Assembly: GCA_028571685.1 (NCBI GenBank)
Contig: CM053141.1
Location: 55,364,333-55,428,332 of the forward strand
Source of the DNA: Heterohyrax brucei
Taxonomy: Eukaryota; Chordata; Mammalia; Hyracoidea; Procaviidae
Direction: 5' to 3'
DNA length: 64,000 bases
A model generated the notes under the pieces. That model had not been told where the DNA came from, did no database searches, and worked only from the letters and a program-made list of their open reading frames with translations. Position numbers and translations under genes: made by a program. Of this stretch, positions 1 through 9,455 are shown piece by piece (position 1 is the stretch's first letter; every line of letters begins with the position of its first letter).

Positions 1-1277
1 GGGTTAGGGTGTTTATCAATGCTTAAAATCTGTTTTTTCCATAAAAACTCCCACTCTAGTAATGAAATGTGGTTGGGCAGTATTTATTTTCTCCTTCCTT
101 GGGAGTGATTATCCTCATTATTATCACCAACTAAGTCACCATTCTATTCTCTATTTGAGTTGAGTCACCAACTTCGAACCCACTTGGGAAAGAGTTTCTG
201 AAGAGGCATCAGACCCAGGTCTTACTGGCTTTGTAATCTTGAATGTTTCTTGAAGCAACCCTTTAGCAGCAACTTTCTCATTCATAAGAAAGAAAGGAGA
301 CGCATAACAATTCCAGATAGACCTTAATGCCCCCTCTGGCTTTTTGACTTCATGACAAATACTCAAATGAAGCCTGAGATCTAAAATGGGACATGCCTTG
401 ATATTGCATGTGAGCAAAAGCCTTAAATTCTTGCCAAACATTTTATCTTCTGCAAAGTTCACCCAAGGATCCCCCCCACCACAAAGGTTTACCTCCAGTT
501 CTGAAAGGCTACAAACACGTCAGAAGGCAAACCACGACACTCAAACGATGTTTTCCTAAAAACAAGCATGCCTATCAAAGTAGGTGGAGAGAATTATTTT
601 TATTTCCATTCCTTTCTCTTTGTTTTTATTTATATTTACTTTTTTCTGTATTTTTAGTCTTTCAACAGACACAAAGTCCAAAAGGGCATCCAGGGAAACC
701 TCTCTTTCTCTCTTTATCCTAACCATCTAGTCTGTCTCCTTGAGGCAACCACTGTTCTTAGTCAGAATTACTTTTGCTACTAGATATCATCAGAAATCAT
801 TTTTTATTAATGCAAAAAGAATTTCTGGTTGCCTTCACAGTGCCTCCGTTGGAGCAGGTGATTATAATAAACATATAAGGCATGTGGGCCTGCTTGTTTG
901 CTCTAGCTCCTACTTAACTGTTTCCTTTGGCTTGAGTGCTTTGAGGTAAATGTAAGGTCAGAGTCTAGCTGATTCAATGTACATTGGTGACACAGCAACA
1001 CATTAAGTCAACTGGTAAGCAAGGGCCTATGGCGTCTATGGCAATTAGTTCTAAATTGCTGAGTGACCTCTCATGGCTGGTGATGGAGACTTCAATGGCC
1101 AAAACAAACTATACATTAGCACCCCTCCTCAATGTGTCTACCCTACCTGCTCCACCATAGTTATGCCTCTGCTGGTAAGCAAGGTGGACAGGCAAGAAGA
1201 GACAAGAGTGCGAGTTCCAAAATCAGTCTTATTCTAGCTGCAGTTCTTTAGAATGAGAGACACGTGCTTGAGTTGTA
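1..1277. other. No recognisable gene or repeat
   Basis: I see no coding region, RNA gene or recognisable mobile element here. The open frames (151-462 minus, 740-949 plus) are short, have no recognisable family and no exon-like context. The sequence is AT-rich with pyrimidine-rich patches near 600-730. Ancient decayed repeats could be present and would need a profile search. Confidence 0.6.
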
Positions 1278-1482
1278 GGGAGCCCGGGTGGCATAGTAAG
1301 TAGTTAAAGCTCTCAGCTGCTTAACCAAAAGATTGGCAATTAGAACCTACTAACTACCCTGCGGAGGAAACAAGATGTGGCAATCTGATTCTGCTAAGCT
1401 GTACATCCCTGGGCAGTTCTATTCTGTCCTATGGGGTCACTATTAGTCAGAATCAACTCAAAGGCAGCAAGTCTTTGGTTTA
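1278..1482 (+). repeat. AfroSINE, near full length
   Basis: The 5' part resembles a tRNA: an A-box-like 'ggcatagtaagtagttaaag' is followed by a degenerate B-box around 'ggcaattagaacc'. The body ends in the diagnostic tail 'agtcagaatcaactcaaaggc' (degenerate) and a short (ttt)-rich end. Such elements are transcribed by RNA polymerase III and copied in trans by a LINE. About 20 bases in the middle look like a private insertion, because the copy is longer than most others in this window. Family assignment is from memory of afrotherian repeats. Confidence 0.85.
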
Positions 1483-3190
1483 ACTTGAAATATACAACCT
1501 TTAACAAGAGTCACTAACTCAGAAAATGTGACCTCCCTAAAGAACTTGGGATAACTCAAGAGCAAGTGTGTAGAAATCACTTGGAGTCTTCCAGTGAGGA
1601 AACTGATCTTGAGGAAAGCTCAGTGGGTTATGACTGAACAACAAGGACAGTGTGGAACAGTCTAATGCTAAACGTAGCGCAAAAGGGGACTGTTCCGTCT
1701 TAGTGAAGACCAGTCAGGAGCCAAAGGTCATCAAAAGGCCAGTGAGCACCAGGAGAGGTGTGGAAATTCCAGCAGAAATGTCAATAAAATTGAGTAATGT
1801 AATTTAGACAGAGTCTATTGCATGGCTTCGCATTGCATCCTTTAGCAATGACTTTCTGATGACTGTATTAATGGTATCTATTCAGGGAAAGAATTTTCTA
1901 CCTAGGAAGAAATATGAAAACTGAACTTTAAAAATGAAGCCAAAGATGACACAGCATAATACAACGAAACAAGCCTTCAAAACCTTGCATTGTAAATTTT
2001 TTGGCATTGCTTTTCCGATAGGCTGAAATACATTATTAATACAGCACATCTAGATGATGCAAGAGAATACACTTGATCAAACACAAATTTCAAATCATGT
2101 TTGTTTCCAGTATACCCACTGTGCCAGCTTTCGAGGGTATTTTTCAGTCTTTATTAAGGCAATCTAAAGACATTAGGCTTTCCAGTACAGTGATTTACAA
2201 CAACCTCTTTTAATGGAAATCAGCATTGGATATTAAAGAGGAGATAATCAAGAAACCTGCAATTCAATGACTAGATGCAAAGAATGTTTGCATATTTGAA
2301 GCTTTATTGATTTCAAGTCTGTAACTGAGTAACATCTGACATGCTCCAAACACTAACAACCTAACACATGTTTTTCCCGTTATCAACATCAAGTAGACTG
2401 TTCTCTAGGGAGCTTTGGTAGCTTTCCTATTGTCTTTTCCTTGATCATGTTTTCCCTAGGATTGCTATCATCCATGGGAAATCAAGTGTAAAACATATTC
2501 TCAGCTCCTCCTCCTGAGACAACTATGTCCGTCTGAGTTGGAATAGAATAGAGTTCAAGTGAAACCCTGAGGTGACCCTGATACCTTATAAATTTAGAAG
2601 TTTTAAGATGTACTAGACTGAGTTGCTGAAGATTTTAGAAAAATTTAGCTAAATTGAGGACAGCTGGTAGATTCAACAATTTTATTTCTTTTACTTTCTT
2701 GAAATTTGCATATTTCTAGAAAATTATTTAGAAATTTTGTAACCTATTTTTTGCTAAATTATTCAGAGGTCAGTCTAGCTCACCTAATTTCTAGGTTAGT
2801 TTCATTTATGCCCACAGTCTTTATTCCTGGGAAACTTACATTAAAAGCTGACCTATAAAACTATGATTAAAAATTTTTCTGCCACAACCCAGGGTAATAA
2901 ATATATTTTGTGTAATGAATCAGATAGACAGTCATATATATTTGAATGTACCCATTCACCACCATCCATCAGTTTGTCAAATTGTGGTGGCTTGTATATT
3001 GTGATGCTTGAAGCTACGCCATCAGTATTTAAAACGCCAAAAAGATCAGCCATGGTTGTCTGGTTTCAAAGAAACTTCCAGAGTAAGATAGACTAGAATA
3101 AAGGTCTGGATACCTACTTCTAAAAATTAGCCAGTTAAAACCTCATGAATCATAATAGAACACTGTTCAACTCTCTTGCTTGAATAAATC
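1483..3190. other. No recognisable gene or repeat
   Basis: The stretch is AT-rich. I recognise no gene, SINE, RTE or LTR in it. The overlapping small frames near 2853-3096 on both strands have no detectable family features. Confidence 0.5.
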
Positions 3191-3191
3191 A

Positions 3192-3425
3192 TTTGATGGG
3201 ACCAGTTGCTAGAGGAAGACTTCATGTTTGATTAAATCAAAGGTCAATGAGAGACAGAGCAGGGGAGACCCTGCTTGAGGTAGATTGGCACAACAGCTGC
3301 CATGATAAACTCAAATACGCTGGCAATTGTGAGGATAATACAGGACCAGGCAGTGTTTCATTCTGTTGTACATAAGGTCACCACAAGTCATAGTCAGCTC
3401 AAAGACAGCTAACAATAATAACACA
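3192..3425 (+). mobile_element. RTE LINE, 3' end fragment
   Basis: This matches the terminal segment shared by the RTE copies in this window: 'gaggaagacttcatg' aligns with the usual 'gagaaggacatcatgc', followed by 'gaccaggcagtgtttc' and the tail 'ccacaagtcatagtcagctc' before 'agctaacaataataac'. It is a 5'-truncated copy, as expected from target-primed reverse transcription that stops early. No reverse transcriptase coding remains. Confidence 0.8.
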
Positions 3426-3465
3426 CAGACTCATGTACTCATGTGTATGTACATATACATGTGTT

Positions 3466-3509
3466 TGTTGGCAGTTCAGATCTATGAGGCACTCCTTGGA
3501 AACTCTTGG
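3466..3509 (+). repeat. AfroSINE, left part (split by solo LTR)
   Basis: 'ggcagttcagatctatgagg' and 'cactccttggaaactctt' are the B-box region and middle of the AfroSINE. The element stops at 3509 and resumes at 4320 on the far side of an inserted LTR. Its 5' end (A-box region) is absent, so it was already truncated or has decayed. Confidence 0.8.
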
Positions 3510-4314
3510 TGCCAAAGCCCATCACTCACAAAGACCTCTGTGAGCAAAGCTACAAGCCTCTGTGATGGCGGACGGACGCATCTCACCCCTGACATATTTC
3601 TGGCTGTATATTTTTCATCATAATTTAACTCTCCTCAAAAATACCCCCTCACCTCCTTGCACAAGGACAAACGCCCAGCCCAGAAATGCAAGGGCCAACC
3701 CAGCCCTGCTGACTTCCCCCAACTGCACTTCCCCCCCATGTGAAAAGAATTATCCTTTTTAGAACAGTTTAAGAAAGGCATAGGGTGGGAGACGGTAGGT
3801 GTTTACTGTCCCTGCAGGAGGAGATAAAATAAAGAGCAAAGTAGGAACAAATAGAGATTATAACCTTTAGACTCTTCCTCCTGTACCTTTTAACCTTGAG
3901 GTATAAGTAGGGCTGATTGAGCTCGAGGCATAACTTTGTTTTCACTGTCAATTATCACCAGAACACACCTGCCTCGGGCCATTATCTAGAAAGCCTTGAC
4001 AATTAACAAGATCACAAGGTTTCAGTTTGAAGTTAGCTAATAGCTCGCGTGGTCGGGGAGCAGGGTAAAAATCACGTCACCTCAAGATCACGAGGTTTCG
4101 GTTTCAAATTAGCCGATAACTGTGTGGTCAGGGGGCAGGGTGGAAATTAACATCACCTCGACTATAAATAATAATAAAGTAAGACAGCCGTTCTCTTGGT
4201 CGGGCTGCCTTTAAACCAAAAAACTCTTTCCTGTCTCTCTCAATTCTTTTCCTGCCGACGCCTTCCCTCCCTCCGTGTGTGACCCTGAAAAGTTGTCGGG
4301 GCTAGCTCCCGGCA
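3510..4314 (+). mobile_element. Solo retroviral LTR inserted in AfroSINE
   Basis: The element starts TGCCAAAGCC and ends CCCGGCA (TG...CA). It is flanked on both sides by 'cttgg' (3505-3509 and 4315-4319), and the interrupted SINE continues directly afterwards, so the borders are exact. Internal signals visible are a 76-bp tandem duplication in U3 (4010-4161), a TATA-like 'tataaata' at 4163-4170, a polyadenylation signal 'aataaa' at 4173-4178, and a C/T-rich R/U5 with 'ctctttcctgtctctctc'. There is no internal retroviral sequence, so a provirus recombined out between its LTRs. The promoter layout looks like a class I (ERV1) LTR, but a 5-bp duplication is more usual for ERVL, so the class is uncertain. 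Confidence 0.85.
4010..4161 (+). promoter_or_regulatory. 76-bp tandem repeat in LTR U3 (enhancer-like)
   Basis: Two copies begin at 4010 ('gatcacaaggtttcagtttg') and 4086 ('gatcacgaggtttcggtttc') and both end in 'catcacct' or 'cgtcacct'. They have diverged by several substitutions, so the duplication is old relative to the LTR insertion or existed in the master copy. Tandem U3 repeats just upstream of a TATA box are the usual place for retroviral enhancers. Regulatory activity is inferred from position only. Confidence 0.7.
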
Positions 4315-4319
4315 CTTGG

Positions 4320-4392
4320 GATGGTTTTATTCTGTCTTATAGGATTGCTATGAGTTGGAATCAACTCAACAGCACTGGGTGGGTTTATATGT
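4320..4392 (+). repeat. AfroSINE, right part with 3' tail
   Basis: This continues the SINE interrupted by the LTR: 'ttattctgtcttataggatt' is followed by 'gctatgagttggaatcaact' and 'cagcactgggtgggttt'. Confidence 0.85.
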
Positions 4393-4527
4393 GTCTGAAA
4401 CAAAATTGCACAAAATAGAATTTTTCCTCACAATATCAAACATTCTGACATTTCATTTATATATATATGTATACACACACACATATATCAGAATACTTTA
4501 TGTTATATTTTATATATAAGAAAAAAA

Positions 4528-4680
4528 ATATGGCCATAAAGTTGATTCTGATTCATGGCAGTTGAGTTAATTCCTGTTTGGAGTGACCCTATTGGATGGA
4601 GTAATACTGTTCATAGGGTTTCTAAGGAGTGGCTGATTCAGACTATCAGACTCTCGGTTAGCAGCCAAGCTTTTATATAT
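4528..4680 (-). repeat. AfroSINE
   Basis: On the plus strand it reads as the reverse complement: tail 'ataaagttgattctgattc', middle 'gggtttctaaggagtggct', then 'ggttagcagccaagc'. The tRNA-like 5' end is truncated. Confidence 0.8.
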
Positions 4681-5349
4681 ACCCTACTAATATGATTTTT
4701 TTTCTACCAGCTAATTGGTTTGATAGATATTTTGACTTGACAGCCATTTTATCTTCATATTTGAATTATTTTTTTTAAATTATCCGTTCTAAGGACCTCA
4801 TTAAATGATGCTGATTTCATCAAAACCATGCAGACATCATGAAACCAGGAATGCATTATCTACACTGTGTATGTTTTTGATCCCAACATAAGGAAATATT
4901 TTGGTATGCTAATTTAAAATAAGAACCTTGGCATAACCTATGGTTGAGCACAGGTGAAAAGGACAGAACTATGTCTATAACTCAAAACCCTTCAACTCGT
5001 CAAAAGAACTTCTTTGTCTTCATCACAGCACTGTTTGCATTAAAAGAAAATTTAAGACTAGTGTGAAGACAATCAACAAAGTATTCAATAAAGAATACTA
5101 TAGTTCTTGTCTGCAACTGAGTTATGGCAATGAAAATGAATAAACTAATGTAGAAATAAATTCCGAAAAATATACAGCTAAGAAACAAAAAGGCTGTAAA
5201 ATGATGTACAGATTTTGCCATTTATATAAAGTTAAAAATACACGAAACAATACTACATGTTGTTTAAAGATACATGCAAAGCTAATAAAATATGAAAAAG
5301 TTACATAAAAATTCAACATCACGGTTACCTTTGTCAAGGGAAGTTTTTG

Positions 5350-6447
5350 TTGTTAGGTGCCATTGAGTCAGTTTCCGCTCATAGTGACTCTATGCACAAC
5401 AAAACAAAACACTGCCCAGTCCTTCACCACGCCCACAATCATTTTTATGCTGAAGTACATCATTGCGCCCATTGTGTTAATCCCTTTTGTAGAGGGTCTT
5501 CCTCTTTTTCACTGCCCCTCCACTCTATGAAGCATGATGTTCTTCTACAGGATTGATCCCTTCTGATAACATGTTCAAAGTATGTGAAACTCAGTCTCAC
5601 TAGCTTTGCTTCCAAGGAGCACTCTGGTTGTATTTCTTCCAGATTAAATCTGTTTGTTCTTTCAGCAGTCCACGGTACATTCAATAATCTTCTCTAACAC
5701 CACAATTCAAAGGCATAAATTCTTCTTCTATCTTTCTTATTCATTGTCCAGTTTTCACATGCATATGATGTGATTGAAAATACCATGACTAGGGTCAGGT
5801 GTGCTCTAGTCTTCAAGGTAACATCTTTGCTTCTCAATACTTTAAAGAGGGCCTTTGCAGCAGATCTTCCCAATGTAATGTGTCTTTTGATTTCTTGACT
5901 GTTGCTTCCATGGATGTTGATTGTGGACCAAAGTAAAATGAAATCCTTGACGACTTCAATCCTTTCTCTACTGATAAATGACGTTGCTTACTGGTCCAGT
6001 AGTGAAGATTTTTGTTTTCTTGATGTTGAGCACAACGCATACTGAAAGCTGTGGTCTTTGATTTTCTTCAGTCAATATTTCAAATCCTCTTCACTTCTAG
6101 CAAGGAGAGTTGTGTCATCTGCATAATACATGCTGTTAATGAGTCTTCCTCCAGTCCTGGTGCCTTGTTCTTCTTCATATAGTCCAGCTTCTCAGATTAT
6201 TTGATCAGTATACAGATTCAAAAGGTATGGTGAAAGCATGCAACCCTGATGAACAACTTTCCTGACTTTAAACTATGCAGTAACTCCTGGTTTTGTTCAC
6301 ACAGCTACCTCTTGATCCATGTACAGATTTGTCATGAATGCAATTAAATGTTCTGGAATTCCCATTCTCTGCAATGTTATCCATAATGTGTTATGATCTA
6401 GGCAGTCCCAATGACTTTGCATAGTCAATTAAACACAAGTAAACATC
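5350..6447 (-). mobile_element. RTE LINE (RT domain and 3' end), dead
   Basis: The minus-strand 3' tail is at 5350-5400 ('gttgttaggtgccattgag'). Upstream on the minus strand lies the reverse transcriptase region: the plus strand reads 'gttgtgtcatctgcataat' at about 6110, the complement of a tyrosine-x-Asp-Asp region, where the in-frame reading is Y-A-D-D-T. Stops and frameshifts break every frame (the longest open pieces are about 70 residues). The element is interrupted at 6448 by a family A LTR and resumes at 7173. RTE elements encode an AP-like endonuclease and a reverse transcriptase that nick DNA and copy the element RNA in place. Confidence 0.85.
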
Positions 6448-7167
6448 TGTGGTGGTCAGGATTATGTCAACTTGGCTACTACATATTTGGCTGCTGTATT
6501 AAGTGGCAGGGCGGGTTTTGTGGTGGCTCCCCGCCCCTCGGCTCTCATCTCGCAACCTTTCACTACAGCGGCTGGTTGCTCACGTGGCCAGGAGCTCCTG
6601 CTCTCTTCTTTCCAGCGTCTGGTTCCGGGACTTGAACTAGCAGCTGTTGGACTCATCAGTCCCTACAGTCCGCGCTTGAGAGTCCTGCTCCCTGACCTGC
6701 CGATCCTGGGTTCACCAGCCTCTGCCACTTCGTCTCACCACCAGCTTGGGATCCACTGACCTACACAACCGGTGATCTAAAACTCTGGTCTCTGACTTGC
6801 TGACTTTGGGTTCCTCAGCTTCCGTGGCCACGTGAGGCTTGTGCCAGAGCTTGGGACATTCAGCTTCTGTGATTACGTGAGCTGTTTCCTATATCTATAT
6901 CTATCTATATCTATATCTATATCTATATCTATATCTATATCTATATCTATATCTATATCTACATCTATATCTATATCTATATCTATCTATATCATCTATC
7001 TATATCTACATCTACATCTACATCTACATCTATATCTCTATCATCTATCATCTATATCTATCTATCTCTATCTCTATCTAATCTATCTACCTATCTATAT
7101 TATAAATCTTTCCTTGTACCTACATGTGTTACTGGTTTTGCTTCCCTAGAAAACCCAGCCTAAGACA
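6448..7167 (+). mobile_element. Family A solo LTR (ERVL-type) inside RTE
   Basis: The borders are TGTGGTGGTCAGG...CCTAAGACA, flanked by a perfect 5-bp duplication 'acatc' (6443-6447 and 7168-7172). The surrounding RTE reads through without gap. TG...CA ends plus a 5-bp duplication fit an ERVL-class LTR. At least five more copies occur here (16827-19055, 19944-20384, 31931-32395, 37838-39044, 42302-42580), so this is a genuine repeat family. The 3' third holds a large microsatellite. I do not know its catalogue name. Confidence 0.8.
6888..7110 (+). repeat. Microsatellite (TATCTA/TCTA)n within LTR
   Basis: About 220 bp of imperfect TATATC, TCTA and CTACAT units. It explains the 105-residue isoleucine/serine/tyrosine frame at 6832-7149, which is not a gene. 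It sits just before 'ctagaaaacccagcctaaga', the LTR 3' end. Confidence 0.95.
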
Positions 7168-7172
7168 ACATC

Positions 7173-7215
7173 TATCTGGTATTGCCTGCTTTCAGCCAAG
7201 ATCTATCTGATATCA
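7173..7215 (-). mobile_element. RTE continuation after LTR insertion
   Basis: 'tctggtattgcctgctttca' and 'gccaagatctatctgatatc' continue the RTE of 5350-6447 with the expected order. The homology then fades near 7215. Confidence 0.8.
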
Positions 7216-7502
7216 GCAATGTGAAGGGATGCAAAAGTTTTGTTTCTTACACTGGGTAGGGATACATAGATATTTGTTTCATCATTTTTTGTTCTTATTT
7301 TTTGACCAAAATGCTTTATTAAAATATTTTAAAGTACTTATTTATGAATATGCAGATTATTACCTAACCACAGAAAAAGATAACAATTTAGTAGGGATAT
7401 TAGTATAATTTATGGCAATTAGCATAGATGTTAATTGATGAAAGGGAATTTGTCAGTCAAGGAAGTGTGTATTTCCACTCACAGCCAAAAAGAGTATGTG
7501 AC

Positions 7503-7530
7503 ATATGCCAAGTGCCGTCGAGTCGGATTT
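7503..7530 (-). repeat. SINE/RTE tail-only fragment
   Basis: 'gccaagtgccgtcgagtcgg' is the reverse complement of the SINE tail, with no SINE body beside it. I could not see a target duplication. It resembles the tail-only piece at 23315-23365. Confidence 0.55.
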
Positions 7531-7649
7531 ATCTGCTGCAGTTTGAACGTGGAAGCTTTTTAATTTACTTTTTCCAAGTTTTTTTTTACTGCCAAAAGAT
7601 TACAAATTATTGGATTGGACAGTGGAATCACAAATTCTTCCAAGTAAAA

Positions 7650-8275
7650 ATTGCATTGACTGAGGGACTAAAATGAAACGGAAAAGAGGGTGAAGGGGAA
7701 GGTAACTTAACGGTGGAGAAATCTGACCAACGCTGCATCAGTCAAATGATCCAGGGTCACATTACGAGTGGAGTGACGTTAATTGCATGTACCCTTCATA
7801 TGGTGAATGAAAATAGCACCTTACCTCTGTGATCTGCCTCTTTGAAATCTTAAGCACAAAATAGTCACAATGCAAACATCAAGTAAACCCATACTAAAGG
7901 AAGGGACCCTCAACAAAGTTGTCTGATCAATATCTCTCAAAGCTGTCAAGGTCATCAAAAACAAAGTCTGAGAAACTGTCACAGCCACGAAGAGTCTAAG
8001 AAGAAATGAGAACTAAATATGATGTAGTATCCTCAACGGGGTCCTGGGACAGAAAAGGACCATGAGGGGAAAACTGAGAAAACTGGAATAAAGTATCATT
8101 TAAGTAACAAGGATAATGCATTAATACTAGATCATTAACTAGGATAACTGTACCATCATGATGTCAACAATATGAGAAACCGGATATGAGGTATCCAAGA
8201 ACTCTGCAATGTTTTCACAACCCTTCTAAATCTAAAACTATTCTGAAATTAAAATTTTCTTTAAAAAAAAAGAAA
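7650..8275 (+). mobile_element. L1 3' UTR and poly(A) end
   Basis: The end 'aaatctaaaactattctgaa' followed by an A-rich tract (about 8262-8275) is typical of L1 3' ends, as is the preceding 'gaactctgcaatgttttcac'. The left boundary is approximate. No ORF2 remains. Confidence 0.65.
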
Positions 8276-8800
8276 AAGTCCTCCTCAGTTGTGAGTAGGA
8301 TTTCAGGTAACAGGCTCATTAGAAATGTTAAAGGAAAAAAACTTGAGACATTGAGGGAAATCATGAAGTATTTATTTGAGAAATTTCACTGGGTTTTTTT
8401 CTCATCCAGGAAAAAAATCTCAACTTGTTGGTCAGATTTTAGGTCAGTGAGACTCACTATTTAAAATCTGAACTCACAAATAAACCTACTTGTAAAGGTC
8501 CTCTGAAAAGAAGAACTGTGGATATGAGCAGAAGCAAATTTCTTCTCACACTTTTTCTACCTCAGTAAGACACACTGTGATACTCAATTCATGCAGAGAA
8601 ATTAATGGAAGGCAGGAGCTGGAGTCAGATACCAGAAATAGAACCTAGTTTTATGAACAAATAGAAATCATTGGGTTAAAAAAAAAAAAGACACATAATC
8701 AGTATCAAAACAGTAAAACTCACCAAGATTTCATGTCTTGGGCAAAGATCACTGTGGCTTGAAATCAAGAAGTAAGATCATTCTAATATCAAGATATCAG

Positions 8801-8963
8801 ATAGCAAGTTTGGTGCCATCAAGTCATTTTTGACTCAAGCAACCCTATATGACAGAGTAGAACAGCCCAAGATCACTTCCAAGGAGCACCTAGTGGATTG
8901 GAACTGCTGACCCTTTGGTGAGCAGCCTTAGCTCTTACAACCACTGCACCACTAGGGCTCCAC
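8801..8963 (-). repeat. AfroSINE with perfect 14-bp target duplication
   Basis: It is flanked by 'tatcaagatatcag' at 8787-8800 and 8964-8977. The reverse-complement order is tail ('ggtgccatcaagtcattttt'), middle ('ttccaaggagcacctagtgg'), then 'ccactgcaccactagggctc'. The perfect duplication suggests a relatively young insertion. Confidence 0.92.
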
Positions 8964-9295
8964 TATCAAGATATCAGTCCCTCTAAATCTAAATCAAAGT
9001 AAGGGCTTGACTAGTCCATATCGACCTGGAAGATCATGCACGAAGGGCCAGCCGCATGGCTGAGGACATCAAATACAACCTAAAGCGATAACAAAAGAAA
9101 AAAATGAAACTTCTTGGAAATAAACTACTTATTCCTTTGAAAACAAACTGAAGGAAATCAGGGTAAACTTGAGTACAATTTATTGGTTTACTTCAAATTT
9201 GGGTAAAGTTTAATTCTAAGAATATATTTAATCCACCTTGATAGAATTTGGTCTGTTAGCAGAAACTAGTTAGCGATCAATGTCTCATTATAGTG

Positions 9296-9455
9296 GAAAC
9301 TCTGGTAGCATAGTGGTTAAGTGCCACATTTGCTAACCAAACAGTGGGCAGTTCAAATCCTCAGGCACTCGTTGGAAACTATAGAGCAGTTCTACTCTGT
9401 TCCGTAGAGTCACCATAAATTGACGGCAGCGTTTTTTTCCTTGTTGTTGTTGGGG
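9296..9455 (+). repeat. AfroSINE
   Basis: Pol III-like boxes are clear: A box in 'tagcatagtggttaagtgcc' and B box in 'gggcagttcaaatcctcagg'. The tail 'ataaattgacggcagcg' is followed by a T-rich end. Confidence 0.9.

Noticed and set aside
1-10. Telomere-like 'gggttagggt' at the window start
   Set aside because: It is only about one and a half TTAGGG units with no continuation, so chance.
6832-7149. 105-residue open frame rich in Ile, Ser, Tyr and Leu
   Set aside because: It is translation of a TATCTA microsatellite within an LTR.
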